The notes beneath the pieces were generated by a model. The model was not told where the DNA came from, did not search any database, and worked only from the letters and a program-made list of their open reading frames with translations. A program made the position numbers and the translations under genes. From the NCBI GenBank assembly GCA_021371855.1, contig JAJFVL010000061.1, positions 87,413 to 147,515 of the forward strand: a DNA stretch of 60,103 nt, given 5' to 3'. Below, piece after piece: positions 18,627-27,888 of the stretch (positions are counted from its first letter, which is position 1; every line of letters starts with the position of its first letter). Source of the DNA: Bacteroidales bacterium. GTDB taxonomy: Bacteria > Bacteroidota > Bacteroidia > Bacteroidales > VadinHA17.

Positions 18627-21600
18627 ATGATAAGATTTCTCAGAATATTATCTTTTCTGCTGTTTTTGTTCTCATTTAATCTTGCAGCTCAGAATCCGGG
18701 TAAAGCCTCGGTTCTTTCTTCAGGAAAATGGTTCCGCATAGCAATAACGGCAGATGGAATCTACAGGATCGATTATTCGACACTTAAACAGATCGGGCTT
18801 GAGAATCCGTCAAATCCAAGAGTGTTTTGCAATAATTGGGGTCAGATGTCTTATTATAATGGTCCTGATTCACCCGATGATCTGAAAGAACTTTCGGTGT
18901 TTATCTCAGGAAATGACACAATCCTCAATGAAGAGGAATATCTTCTGTTCTTTGGGAAAGGAACAGGCAGGTGGATTTATGATGAAAGCTCTAAGGAATA
19001 TAGTTACCTGCGCCACAACTATTCCGACACTGCATTTTATTTCATCACATCAGGCTCTTCTGCAGGGAAACGAGTTAAAACTATCGGGGAACCAGATCAG
19101 AAGGTAAATTATTATTCATCAGAATCGGATGCTCTTTTTATTCACGAGAAAGAAGATGTAAATCTCATCAAATCAGGAAGAGAATGGTTTCAGCAAATGC
19201 CCGGCAGTACGGGTATTAATATCGATCCCGGATTTAAAAATCTGTCAACCAATGAAAAGTTAAAATACAAAATAAGAATTGTTGCCAGAGCATCGGTCAA
19301 TACTCAGTTCAGCCTCTATGAAAAGGGATCCTTAAAAAAGAGTATTCTTGTGCCAGGTATTAATCTAAATGCATATACCGGAACTCAAGCCCAGATCACT
19401 TACGATACCGGGTCAATAACAACTGATTCAGATTCACCTGTTTACGAAATCAGGTTCAATAATAGCGGAGAAAACAGCGCAAAAGGATGGATCGATTATG
19501 TACAATTTCAGGGCCGAATGCAAAACTCATATACCGGTACTACCGTGCAATATAGTGACTCAAGGTCTGTCGCCGGAGGACGTATTACCGGTTTTTCCAT
19601 AAGGAGTCAGATCAGTAATGTTATGGTCTGGGATATATCTGACCCTTTTAATGCAAAACAGATACAGTACTCAAAAGCCGCTGACAGCATAACTTTCAAA
19701 GCCGTGACAGATACACTAAGAACATTTATTGCTTTTACTGCTGGCGGAGTATTGACACCATCAATTGAAAGAAAGCCTGTTCCCAATCAGGATCTTCATT
19801 CTTCGGGACCGTGCGACATGATTATTGTCACTCATCCATTATTCAGATCATACGCTGATAAGCTGGCAAACATGCATTTTAAAAAAGACGGACTTCTTAC
19901 ACAGGTTGTTACGCTCCAACAGGTATATAACGAGTTCTCAGGCGGGATACCCGACATTGCAGCCATAAGGAATTTTGTCAGAATGAAATATAAGAATCAA
20001 AAAGGCAGCGATCATCCTCTTAAATATCTACTGCTTTTTGGTGATGGTTCTTATGAAAACAAAACACTTCCTCCGGATAATCCGAATTTTATTCCGACTT
20101 ACCAATCACAAAACTCAAATGTCGTTGTCTCTTCATTTACTTCAGACGATTTTTACGGATTACTCGATGATAATGAAGGAGAAGCAGAAGGTGATCTGGA
20201 TGTAGGTATCGGAAGGTTGCCTGTTTCCGACACAACTCAGGCCGGAATAATAGTATCGAAGATTTCAAAATACCTTGATCCTTCAAATATGGGAGACTGG
20301 AAAAATGTGATCTGTATTACAGCCGATGATGAGGACGAGAACACCCACATGATTGATGCCGAAGGACTTGCAGCTTATCTTAAAGACAGTGTCCCTTCTT
20401 TTAATATTGAAAAAATATATCTTGATGCTTTTCCGCAGACAACTTCGACAACCGGTCAGTCCTATCCTGAAGCAGAGGATGCAATTAATAACCGTATCAA
20501 CTCAGGATGCCTTATTTTCAATTATGTTGGCCATGGTAGTGAGATCGGTCTTGCTGCGGAAAGGGTAATTAAGAATGAAGATGTTAATTTATGGGGTAAT
20601 GGAGCAAAACTTCCGCTTTTTATTACTGCGACCTGTGAATTCAGCCGGTTCGATGATGCCGAGTTAAATACTGTCACAAAGACCTGGTCAGAAAAAACAT
20701 CGTCTGGTGAACTTGTACTCTTAAACAGTAAAGGAGGTGGCATAGCACTAATGTCTACAACCCGTGTGGTATATTCTGCTCCCAATTATCTCCTAAACAA
20801 AAATATATACAATTTTGCATTTGATCACGACTCCTCCGGTAATCCCCTGCGTCTGGGGGACATTATCAGACTTGCAAAAAATAATTCAGGGGGTGGAATA
20901 AACAAAAGAAACTTTTCACTTTTGGGTGATCCTTCTCTCGAGCTGGCCTATCCATGGCACGGGCAGGTAATTACTGACTCAATTAACAAAGTCTCCGTTG
21001 CAGATGACATCGACAGTCTTAAGGCCCTTTCCCTGATAACTGTTACCGGTCATATTGCAGATCGAACCGGAAAACTGATAAATGATTTTAATGGAACAGT
21101 CTCCCCTATTGTATTCGATAAAGAAAGTAACATTAAAACACTCGCCAATGATGGAGGAAAAACAATGGAATTCAAGCTCAGAAGCAACATCCTTTTCAGC
21201 GGTAAGACTTTGGCTAAAAATGGCAATTTCAGATTTACTTTCATTGTTCCCAGAGATATTGATTATTCATTCGGAAAAGGAAAGATAAGCTACTATGCCA
21301 ACAATGACAAGGAAGATATGAACGGCAGCTTTTCAGACATAATTGTCGGTGGTTTCTCCGGCATTGCTTTTTCAGATACCACAGGTCCAGATATTAAGTT
21401 GTATATGAACGACACTCTTTTTAAAAACGGAGGCATTACAGATGGTTATCCTGTTTTGCTGGCATTAATAGAGGATGAAAGCGGAATAAATACTGCCGGA
21501 TCCGGAATAGGACACGATCTGACAGGATTTCTTGATAATAAATCTAACAGTACTTTCGTCCTTAATAATTACTTTGAGAATGATTTTGACAACTATATGA

Positions 21601-22034
21601 AAGGAAAGATTACCTACAATTTGTCGGGATTAACTGAAGGCAGCCATTACCTGACTCTGAAAGCGTGGGATAACTACAATAACTCATCTGAAAAAACAAT
21701 TTTGTTTCTGGTTGAAACAGGTGAAAAATTCCTGCTTAAGAATCTTATCAATTATCCAAATCCATTTTTCAATGAAACCACCATTAGTGCAGGACACAAC
21801 AGACCTGAATCGGAATTGGATATTACAATAAATATATTCAGTATGAATGGCAGAATAATTAAGATTATAAAAACAACAGCTTCTTCTGCAGGATATACCA
21901 TTCCTCCTGTAACCTGGGATGGAAATGATGATGGAGGAAAAAGAGTCGGAAGAGGTATTTATCCATATTCGGTAGTAGTAACTACAGAAACCGGAGAAAC
22001 AGCAAGAGTTACAGGTCGTATGATCATTTTATAA
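18627..22034 (+). CDS. porU: PorU, T9SS sortase (C25-like cysteine peptidase)
   Basis: PorU removes the C-terminal signal of T9SS cargo and joins the cargo to anionic LPS at the cell surface. The protein is about 1135 residues from the ATG at 18627, with signal peptide MIRFLRILSFLLFLFSF and AQ cleavage. The gingipain-like C25 domain (about 390-760) has the catalytic His near residue 637 in NYVGHGSEIG and the catalytic Cys near 670 in ITATCEFSRFDD. The C-terminus has a T9SS-type signal domain beginning LINYPNPFFNETT and ending VTGRMIIL, which PorU keeps. porV starts 56 bases after its stop; PorU and PorV form the attachment complex, so the pairing is functional. Its TTG-extended alternative start at 18615 lies inside the promoter box. 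Confidence 0.94.
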   Translation: MIRFLRILSFLLFLFSFNLAAQNPGKASVLSSGKWFRIAITADGIYRIDYSTLKQIGLENPSNPRVFCNNWGQMSYYNGPDSPDDLKELSVFISGNDTILNEEEYLLFFGKGTGRWIYDESSKEYSYLRHNYSDTAFYFITSGSSAGKRVKTIGEPDQKVNYYSSESDALFIHEKEDVNLIKSGREWFQQMPGSTGINIDPGFKNLSTNEKLKYKIRIVARASVNTQFSLYEKGSLKKSILVPGINLNAYTGTQAQITYDTGSITTDSDSPVYEIRFNNSGENSAKGWIDYVQFQGRMQNSYTGTTVQYSDSRSVAGGRITGFSIRSQISNVMVWDISDPFNAKQIQYSKAADSITFKAVTDTLRTFIAFTAGGVLTPSIERKPVPNQDLHSSGPCDMIIVTHPLFRSYADKLANMHFKKDGLLTQVVTLQQVYNEFSGGIPDIAAIRNFVRMKYKNQKGSDHPLKYLLLFGDGSYENKTLPPDNPNFIPTYQSQNSNVVVSSFTSDDFYGLLDDNEGEAEGDLDVGIGRLPVSDTTQAGIIVSKISKYLDPSNMGDWKNVICITADDEDENTHMIDAEGLAAYLKDSVPSFNIEKIYLDAFPQTTSTTGQSYPEAEDAINNRINSGCLIFNYVGHGSEIGLAAERVIKNEDVNLWGNGAKLPLFITATCEFSRFDDAELNTVTKTWSEKTSSGELVLLNSKGGGIALMSTTRVVYSAPNYLLNKNIYNFAFDHDSSGNPLRLGDIIRLAKNNSGGGINKRNFSLLGDPSLELAYPWHGQVITDSINKVSVADDIDSLKALSLITVTGHIADRTGKLINDFNGTVSPIVFDKESNIKTLANDGGKTMEFKLRSNILFSGKTLAKNGNFRFTFIVPRDIDYSFGKGKISYYANNDKEDMNGSFSDIIVGGFSGIAFSDTTGPDIKLYMNDTLFKNGGITDGYPVLLALIEDESGINTAGSGIGHDLTGFLDNKSNSTFVLNNYFENDFDNYMKGKITYNLSGLTEGSHYLTLKAWDNYNNSSEKTILFLVETGEKFLLKNLINYPNPFFNETTISAGHNRPESELDITINIFSMNGRIIKIIKTTASSAGYTIPPVTWDGNDDGGKRVGRGIYPYSVVVTTETGETARVTGRMIIL

Positions 22035-22067
22035 CAACTACACAATAATACAGGTTAATTTTTGTTT

Positions 22068-22075
22068 TATATTTG
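22068..22075 (+). promoter_or_regulatory. -7 promoter box for porV (TATATTTG)
   Basis: TATATTTG matches TAnnTTTG and lies 15 bases before the ATG at 22091, suggesting porV has its own promoter in addition to read-through from porU. Confidence 0.5.
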
Positions 22076-22090
22076 CAAAATATTATAAGA

Positions 22091-23278
22091 ATGGACAAAT
22101 CACGTATGAAGAAAATTAAAATTGCAGTATTATTATTTTTAGTTACCCTGTCGGGCAACACCTTACTTTTCGCACAAAGTTCCGGAAAGCTTAATGCGAT
22201 TCAGACAGTCGTTCCTTTCCTCACTATTGCTCCCGATTCACGGTCAGGGGGGATGGGTGACGCAGGTGTTGCAACATCCCCTGACGTTTTCAGTATGCAT
22301 TGGAATCCGGCCAAATTTGCCTTTATCGATGGAAAAGGCGGAGTTGGAGTATCCTATTCACCATGGCTGAGAAATCTCGTACCAGATATCAATATTGCAT
22401 ACCTGGCAGGATATAAAAGACTCGACAGTAAACAGGTATTAAGCTCCAGTCTTCTTTATTCTTCGCTTGGAGATGTTTCATTCACTGATGATTACGGGAA
22501 CCTTGAACGTAATTTCAGTCCAAATGAATTTGCTTTTGACGCAGCTTATTCAAGATTATTCAGCGAATATCTTTCCGGAGGAATTGCTTTCAGATTCATT
22601 TACTCAAACCTTACTGGCGGTTTCTACTCCGGCGGAGCTGCAACAAAAGCCGGAACTTCTTTTGCAGCTGATATCTCGGGATATTATAAAAAGGATATTT
22701 CGCTATTCAAAAAAGATGCACTGGTGAGTTTCGGACTCAACTTTTCGAACATAGGATCAAAAATGTATTATTCAGACTCTCAAAAATCCGATTTCATCCC
22801 GATGAACATGCGTATCGGAACTGCAGGAACTGTTCACCTTGACTCCTATAATTCACTCACCCTTACTGTTGATCTTAATAAGCTTCTGGTTCCTACACCT
22901 CCTACATACGATGCTGATTCAGCAGGTTTGATAATAGCAGGGAAAGATCCTGATGTTTCTGTCCCTGTTGCAATATTCCAGTCGTTTTACGATGCCCCCG
23001 GCGGGTTCTCGGAAGAACTTCACGAAATAACCTATTCATTCGGTGCAGAATACTGGTATAATAACCAGTTCGCTCTCAGAGCCGGATATTTTCATGAGAA
23101 TGAAACCAAAGGCAATCGTAAATACTTTACCGCCGGTGCAGGATTCAGGTTGAAGGTATTTACACTTGACTTTTCATACCTGATGCCCCTTGTACAGAAT
23201 CATCCTCTTGCCAGGACATTGCGATTTTCTCTGTCTTTCGATTTTAATGCTTTGAGAAACGCCGGCAAATCAAAATAA
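22091..23278 (+). CDS. porV: PorV (LptO), T9SS outer-membrane shuttle protein
   Basis: PorV is an outer-membrane beta-barrel of the FadL-like fold that collects cargo from the SprA/Sov translocon and brings it to PorU. The protein is about 395 residues from the ATG at 22091; a second ATG at 22106 (MKKIKIAVLLFLVTLSGNT) would remove five residues ahead of the signal peptide. Family features are TVVPFLTIAPDSRSGGMGD at the mature N-terminus, the strand FSMHWNPAKFAF and a C-terminal strand ending LRFSLSFDFNAL. The stop and the ispF start overlap as TAATG, so ispF is translationally coupled to it. The longer frame to 22073 starts at a TTG inside the promoter box and is rejected. Confidence 0.93.
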   Translation: MDKSRMKKIKIAVLLFLVTLSGNTLLFAQSSGKLNAIQTVVPFLTIAPDSRSGGMGDAGVATSPDVFSMHWNPAKFAFIDGKGGVGVSYSPWLRNLVPDINIAYLAGYKRLDSKQVLSSSLLYSSLGDVSFTDDYGNLERNFSPNEFAFDAAYSRLFSEYLSGGIAFRFIYSNLTGGFYSGGAATKAGTSFAADISGYYKKDISLFKKDALVSFGLNFSNIGSKMYYSDSQKSDFIPMNMRIGTAGTVHLDSYNSLTLTVDLNKLLVPTPPTYDADSAGLIIAGKDPDVSVPVAIFQSFYDAPGGFSEELHEITYSFGAEYWYNNQFALRAGYFHENETKGNRKYFTAGAGFRLKVFTLDFSYLMPLVQNHPLARTLRFSLSFDFNALRNAGKSK

Positions 23279-23754
23279 TGAATATCAGAATAGGCCAGGG
23301 TATTGATTTTCACCGGCTTGAAAAAGGACTTACATTGTGGCTGGGAGGTGTAAAGATAACCTCAGAAAAAGGATGTGTGGCCCACTCCGACGGTGATGTA
23401 CTCCTTCATGCAATATGCGACGCTTTACTTGGAGCTGCCGGATTAAGAGATATTGGATTTTACTTTCCGGATACCTGCGCCGAGTATAAAGATATCGACA
23501 GCAAAATTCTGCTAAAAAGGACATATGATCTGATCAGAGAAGAAGGTTTCAGTGTAATTAATGTCGACAGTACAATATGTCTTGAAGAACCAAAAATTGC
23601 TTCGTATATTGCTGAAATGAGATCTGCTATCTCATCTATTCTTGGAACCACACCTGATAATATTTCAGTCAAAGCCACCACAACCGAAAAACTCGGATTT
23701 ACGGGCAGGGAAGAGGGTGTAGTAGCTATAGCTATCTGTCTCCTTTCAAAATAA
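23278..23754 (+). CDS. ispF: 2-C-methyl-D-erythritol 2,4-cyclodiphosphate synthase IspF
   Basis: IspF makes the cyclic diphosphate intermediate of the MEP isoprenoid pathway. The protein is 158 residues, the normal length for this trimeric enzyme. It has the metal ligands in GQGIDFHRL (Asp-x-His) and the downstream His of HAICDALLGAAGLRDIG, plus CVAHSDGDVLLHA and the C-terminal KATTTEKLGFTGREEGV. It overlaps the porV stop by one base (TAATG) and is the last gene of the porU-porV-ispF run. Confidence 0.96.
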   Translation: MNIRIGQGIDFHRLEKGLTLWLGGVKITSEKGCVAHSDGDVLLHAICDALLGAAGLRDIGFYFPDTCAEYKDIDSKILLKRTYDLIREEGFSVINVDSTICLEEPKIASYIAEMRSAISSILGTTPDNISVKATTTEKLGFTGREEGVVAIAICLLSK

Positions 23755-23774
23755 AAAAAGTACTTTCACTGATT

Positions 23775-23792
23775 CACAGAGAATTCACAGAG
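23775..23792. repeat. Paired CACAGAG repeat, 11-base spacing
   Basis: CACAGAG occurs at 23775-23781 and again at 23786-23792, each preceded by ATT, in the short gap between the convergent ispF and hutU genes. A longer array of the same heptamer lies at 27791-27828. Confidence 0.6.
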
Positions 23793-23805
23793 TAGCCTTC
23801 TTCTT

Positions 23806-25821
23806 TCATGCCGGCTCGAAAGCTTTATCAATTAACTCATCGTCAGCTATATAAGGAACCGTAACTTTTAAACCCGGATTACGTTGCATTTCTCTCTCTA
23901 AAGTGAATAGTGCCCCTTTATTCCTGGCCCAGCTGCGACGTGCTATCCCATTATTGACATCCCAATAAAGCATCTTCATCAGTTTTTCTCCGGTTTCAGG
24001 TGTTCCGTCGAGTACCATTCCGAAACCTCCGTTAATGACCTCTCCCCATCCAACTCCACCTCCGTTATGCAATGAAACCCATGTAGCTCCCCGGAACGAA
24101 TCACCAATAACGTTCTGAACAGCCATGTCGGCTGTGAATTTCGATCCGTCACAGATATTAGAGGTTTCCCTGTAAGGAGAATCGGTTCCTGAAACATCAT
24201 GATGATCCCTCCCGATAACAACAGGCGCTGAAATAACACCTGCCGCTACAGCATTATTAAAGGCTCCGGCGATAGCCATTCTTCCTTCCGCATCGGCATA
24301 TAAAATTCTTGCCTGCGAACCAACGACAAGTTCGTTTTTCCCTGCTTCCTTTATCCAGTGAATATTATCAGACATCTGCTGTTTTATCTGATCCGGTGAT
24401 TTTTTAATTAACTCCCCGAGGGTGTCTGCTGCTATCCTGTCAGTAACCTCAAGATCTGAAGGGTCATTTGAGCAACAGACCCACCTGAACGGACCAAACC
24501 CATAATCAAAACATAATGGTCCCATAATATCCTGGACATAAGACGGATATCTGAATTCTCCATTGGGATTCATAACATCTGCCCCTGCACGCGATGCCTC
24601 GAGCAAAAAGGCATTACCATAATCGAAAAAATAGGTTCCTTTGGCGGTGTGCCTGTTTATTGCCTCAACCTGTCGTCTGAGCGACTTCCGTACTGCTTCT
24701 TTGAATTTTTCAGGATCTTCCGTCATCATCCGGTTTGATTCCTCAAAACTCAATCCTGCAGGGTAATATCCTCCTGCCCATGGATTATGCAATGAAGTCT
24801 GATCCGAACCAAGATCGACCATTATATCCTCGTTTGCAAATTTTTCCCACAGATCAACTATATTGCCCTCATATGCTATTGAAATAACTTCATCATTATT
24901 TTTAGCTTCCTTAACTCTCATGATAAGTTTATCCAGATCTGAAAATACTTCATCAACCCAACCCTGGGAATATCTGGTTTGAATAGCTTTGGGATTCACT
25001 TCAGCTATCACTGAGATGACGCCTGCTATACATGCAGCTTTTGGCTGGGCTCCCGACATTCCGCCCAATCCTGAGGAGACAAACAGTTTCATGCCAGGTC
25101 CTTTTCCCGATTTACTAATTATCCTGCCTGCATTAAGAATGGTAATGGTGGTCCCGTGGACAATACCCTGTGGCCCGATATACATATACGAACCAGCAGT
25201 CATCTGGCCATACTGAGAGACTCCAAGAGCGTTAAACTTTTCCCAGTGGTCCTGGCTGGAATAATTCGGAATTACCATACCATTGGTCACAACAAGTCGC
25301 GGAGCATTTTTGTCTGATGGAAACAGGCCAAGCGGATGACCTGAATAGATGACAAGAGTCTGCATATCCGTCATTTCAGACAGATATTTCATAGTAAGAC
25401 GATACTGGGCCCAGTTTTGAAAAACAGCTCCGTTGCCGCCATAAGTAATTAACTCATGAGGATGCTGTGCAACAGAACGGTCCAGATTATTTGAGATCAT
25501 CAGCATTATTGCTCCGGCACTGCGGGTATTATAAGGGAAATCATCAATATGACGGGCTTTTATCTCATATTCGGGCCTGAATCTGTACATATAGATCCTT
25601 CCATAGGCAGATAATTCCTGAGCAAATTCCTTAGCAAGGAGAGGATGAAATTTTTCAGGGAAATACCTTAGAGCATTTCTTATTGCAAGTTTTTTCTCTG
25701 AAGTATTCAGTACATCCTTTCTTTTGGGCGCATGGTTCAGATTATAATCATAAGGTTTTATGGCAGGCAGCTCTGAAGGGAGACCTTCGCTTATCTGTTT
25801 TTTGAATTCATTGGAAGACAT
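23806..25821 (-). CDS. hutU: Urocanate hydratase HutU
   Basis: HutU converts urocanate to imidazolonepropionate, the second step of histidine breakdown, using tightly bound NAD+. The protein is 671 residues, the longer form seen in Bacteroidota rather than the roughly 560-residue form. Motifs include LITYGGNGAVFQNWAQY near the N-terminus, GQMTAGSYMYIGPQGIVHGT, the Gly-rich GLGGMSGAQPKAA, and the Cys-containing GPFRWVCCSNDPSDL. None of the partner genes (hutH, hutI, ftcD) is in the window, so the pathway must be finished elsewhere. It appears to be transcribed alone; a terminator for the zinc-ribbon gene lies just upstream. Confidence 0.94.
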   Translation of the reverse strand: MSSNEFKKQISEGLPSELPAIKPYDYNLNHAPKRKDVLNTSEKKLAIRNALRYFPEKFHPLLAKEFAQELSAYGRIYMYRFRPEYEIKARHIDDFPYNTRSAGAIMLMISNNLDRSVAQHPHELITYGGNGAVFQNWAQYRLTMKYLSEMTDMQTLVIYSGHPLGLFPSDKNAPRLVVTNGMVIPNYSSQDHWEKFNALGVSQYGQMTAGSYMYIGPQGIVHGTTITILNAGRIISKSGKGPGMKLFVSSGLGGMSGAQPKAACIAGVISVIAEVNPKAIQTRYSQGWVDEVFSDLDKLIMRVKEAKNNDEVISIAYEGNIVDLWEKFANEDIMVDLGSDQTSLHNPWAGGYYPAGLSFEESNRMMTEDPEKFKEAVRKSLRRQVEAINRHTAKGTYFFDYGNAFLLEASRAGADVMNPNGEFRYPSYVQDIMGPLCFDYGFGPFRWVCCSNDPSDLEVTDRIAADTLGELIKKSPDQIKQQMSDNIHWIKEAGKNELVVGSQARILYADAEGRMAIAGAFNNAVAAGVISAPVVIGRDHHDVSGTDSPYRETSNICDGSKFTADMAVQNVIGDSFRGATWVSLHNGGGVGWGEVINGGFGMVLDGTPETGEKLMKMLYWDVNNGIARRSWARNKGALFTLEREMQRNPGLKVTVPYIADDELIDKAFEPA

Positions 25822-25868
25822 AGGATGAGATTCTGGGTTATGACATAAAGTTAAGAATTTCCCTGCAC

Positions 25869-25900
25869 AAAAAAAGCCGGCACTATACTGAGCCGGCTTT
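25869..25900 (-). terminator. Intrinsic terminator downstream of the zinc-ribbon gene
   Basis: AAAGCCGGC (25873-25881) pairs with GCCGGCTTT (25892-25900). On the minus strand the stem runs into a T-run (25869-25875). It ends the Nif3/zinc-ribbon transcript before hutU. Confidence 0.8.
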
Positions 25901-25918
25901 CGATATTTTAAAACAATA

Positions 25919-26683
25919 TTAAACTTGTGTTTCCTTAATTATCTCGTCATCAACAAGTATACGGCCACAGTACTCGCATACAATTATTTTTTTTCTCGAT
26001 CTGATATCGAGTTGCCTCTGTGGAGGGATCTGATTGAAACAACCACCGCATGCATCTCTCTGAACAGGCACTACAGCCAGACCATTACGTGCATTGGAAC
26101 GGATTCTCTTGTATGCAGCAAGCAATCTATCTTCAATTAAAGCCTCAACCTTTTCTGATTTCTTATAAAGGCCTTCCTCCTCTTTCTGAGTATCTGAGAT
26201 AATCTCATCAAGTTCTGATTTCTTGTTTTCAAGGTCACTTTTCCGATCGGAAAGAGTCAGTTCTGAATCAGCAATGACCAGTTTTTTTTCTTCAATCTGA
26301 AAATTAAACTCTTTGATCTTCTTATTGTATAATTCAATCTCCAGATTCTGGTATTCTATCTCTTTTGAAAGAGAGTCAAATTCTCTGTTATTTCTTACAT
26401 TTTTTTGCTGTTCCTCGTATTTTTTTATCAGAACTTCGGAATCGTTTATCTCGGTTACCTTCTTTGCAACCTGTTTTTCAAGATTAACAACATCCTCCTT
26501 AAGATTTCCTAACCTGGTCTCAAGACCGGCTATTTCATCTTCCAGATCCTGGACTTCAAGAGGCAATTCACCTCGCAGTGTTTTAATTTTATCTACCTCT
26601 GAATCAACTAATTGAAGACTATACAATGCTCTTAATCTCTCTTCTACAGAAATTTCAGATTCATGTGTTTTTGCTTTTTCCAT
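25919..26683 (-). CDS. Coiled-coil protein with C4 zinc ribbon
   Basis: This protein of 254 residues is a long coiled coil (about 30-190, rich in Glu, Lys and Leu heptads) followed by a C-terminal zinc ribbon (about 205-248). The four Cys are in DACGGCFNQIPP and IVCEYCGRILVDDE. It matches the C4-type zinc ribbon (zf-RING_7) family, usually next to Nif3-like genes; here nif3 ends 3 bases upstream of its start codon, so they form an operon. Family members have been proposed to bind nucleic acids or act as small-RNA chaperones, but no function is firmly fixed for this one. Confidence 0.88.
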   Translation of the reverse strand: MEKAKTHESEISVEERLRALYSLQLVDSEVDKIKTLRGELPLEVQDLEDEIAGLETRLGNLKEDVVNLEKQVAKKVTEINDSEVLIKKYEEQQKNVRNNREFDSLSKEIEYQNLEIELYNKKIKEFNFQIEEKKLVIADSELTLSDRKSDLENKKSELDEIISDTQKEEEGLYKKSEKVEALIEDRLLAAYKRIRSNARNGLAVVPVQRDACGGCFNQIPPQRQLDIRSRKKIIVCEYCGRILVDDEIIKETQV

Positions 26684-26686
26684 ATT

Positions 26687-27781
26687 TTACAAATAATTTA
26701 TTGGATTTGTATTTGTCTCTGAAAACAGGACTGCAAATTTAGGGAATTTTTTGATAATTAGATCGTATAAAATTTCTGTTGCGAATTTTTCGCTTTCAAA
26801 ATGACCTGCATCAATAAGCAGGATCTTATTATCAGCTTCAAAAAAATTATGATATTTAATATCAGCAGTTATAAAAGCATCCGCCCCGGATGCAATTGCA
26901 TGTTTTAGCAGCGAGACGCCAGAACCTCCGCAAAGAGCTACTTTCTTCACCTTCATTCCAACCGGTCCGGAGTATCTTACTCCCCTTGCATCAAAAACAG
27001 AAGAAACAGATTTCAAAAAAACATTTTCATCCATTTCTTCCTTTAATTCGCCAATGCATCCCAAACCTTCTTCTATATTATCATTCTCAAGAGCATAAAT
27101 ATCATAAGCGACTTCTTCATAGGGATGAGCTTTCAGAAGGGCTTCTATAACTTTCTCTTTCATATAAGAAAATAAGACAGTCTCAAACCTGACTTCTTTT
27201 TCAAAATGTATCTTCAGTTTTTCACCTACAAAAGGTTTTGAATTTTCGTCTCCCCTGAAGCTACCGGTACCGGAAGTCAGGAAACCGCACTTATCATATT
27301 TGCCAATCATCCCTGCCCCGGCTTCCCAGAGAGATTCTCTTACCTTTTCAAGGTGAGATTCAGGAATAAAGGTAACCAGTTTTAATAACCTGTTTGTCAA
27401 TGGTGACAGAACTGTAATATTCTGAAGGCCAAGCTTCTCTGCCATTTTCCTGCTTACCCCTCTGTTGAAAACATCAAGATTCGTATGTGCAGAATAAATC
27501 GCGATCCCCTGTTGGATCGCTTTCAGGACTATCTTTTCGGTAAATGATCTTCCTGTTAGTCTTTTAATACCGTTAAATATAACTGGATGATGTGAAATTA
27601 TCAGGTTACAGTTTTTGCATTCTGCCTCATCAATGACCTCCTCGGTAACATCGAGTGTGATTATTGCAGTTGATATCTCGCTTTCCGGAAATCCAATCTG
27701 AAGCCCCGAATTATCATACTCTTCCTGAAATGACAACGGAACTGCTGAATCGAGGTAAAAACAAATATCTTTTAACTTCAT
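26687..27781 (-). CDS. Nif3-like dinuclear metal centre protein (NIF3/YqfO type)
   Basis: This 364-residue protein has two Nif3 halves separated by a PII-like insert (about 125-235), as in the longer YqfO type. Metal ligands are visible: LIISHHPVIFNGIKRL (His pair), SAHTNLDVF and the C-terminal DAGHFESEKFATEIL. Homologues form hexameric toroids with a di-metal site; proposed roles include GTP cyclohydrolase I type 2 activity and general metal-dependent hydrolysis, none settled. It is first in a two-gene operon with the zinc-ribbon protein. A CTCTGTG repeat array lies in its upstream region. Confidence 0.9.
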   Translation of the reverse strand: MKLKDICFYLDSAVPLSFQEEYDNSGLQIGFPESEISTAIITLDVTEEVIDEAECKNCNLIISHHPVIFNGIKRLTGRSFTEKIVLKAIQQGIAIYSAHTNLDVFNRGVSRKMAEKLGLQNITVLSPLTNRLLKLVTFIPESHLEKVRESLWEAGAGMIGKYDKCGFLTSGTGSFRGDENSKPFVGEKLKIHFEKEVRFETVLFSYMKEKVIEALLKAHPYEEVAYDIYALENDNIEEGLGCIGELKEEMDENVFLKSVSSVFDARGVRYSGPVGMKVKKVALCGGSGVSLLKHAIASGADAFITADIKYHNFFEADNKILLIDAGHFESEKFATEILYDLIIKKFPKFAVLFSETNTNPINYL

Positions 27782-27790
27782 AATGCTTTT

Positions 27791-27828
27791 CTCTGTGCCA
27801 CTCTGTGCCTCCTTTGTGTTTCTCTGTG
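27791..27828. repeat. CTCTGTG array with helical-turn spacing
   Basis: CTCTGTG is found at 27791, 27801 and 27822, with a variant CTTTGTG at 27812. The spacing of 10, 11 and 10 bases keeps all copies on one face of the helix. The array lies between nif3 and merR, just upstream of the nif3 start; the complement (CACAGAG) recurs at 23775-23792. Confidence 0.65.
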
Positions 27829-27888
27829 TAAGTTCTTGATTATTTCACAAATATGCTTGTAATATCCGCAGAGAACCACTTAGTTAAA

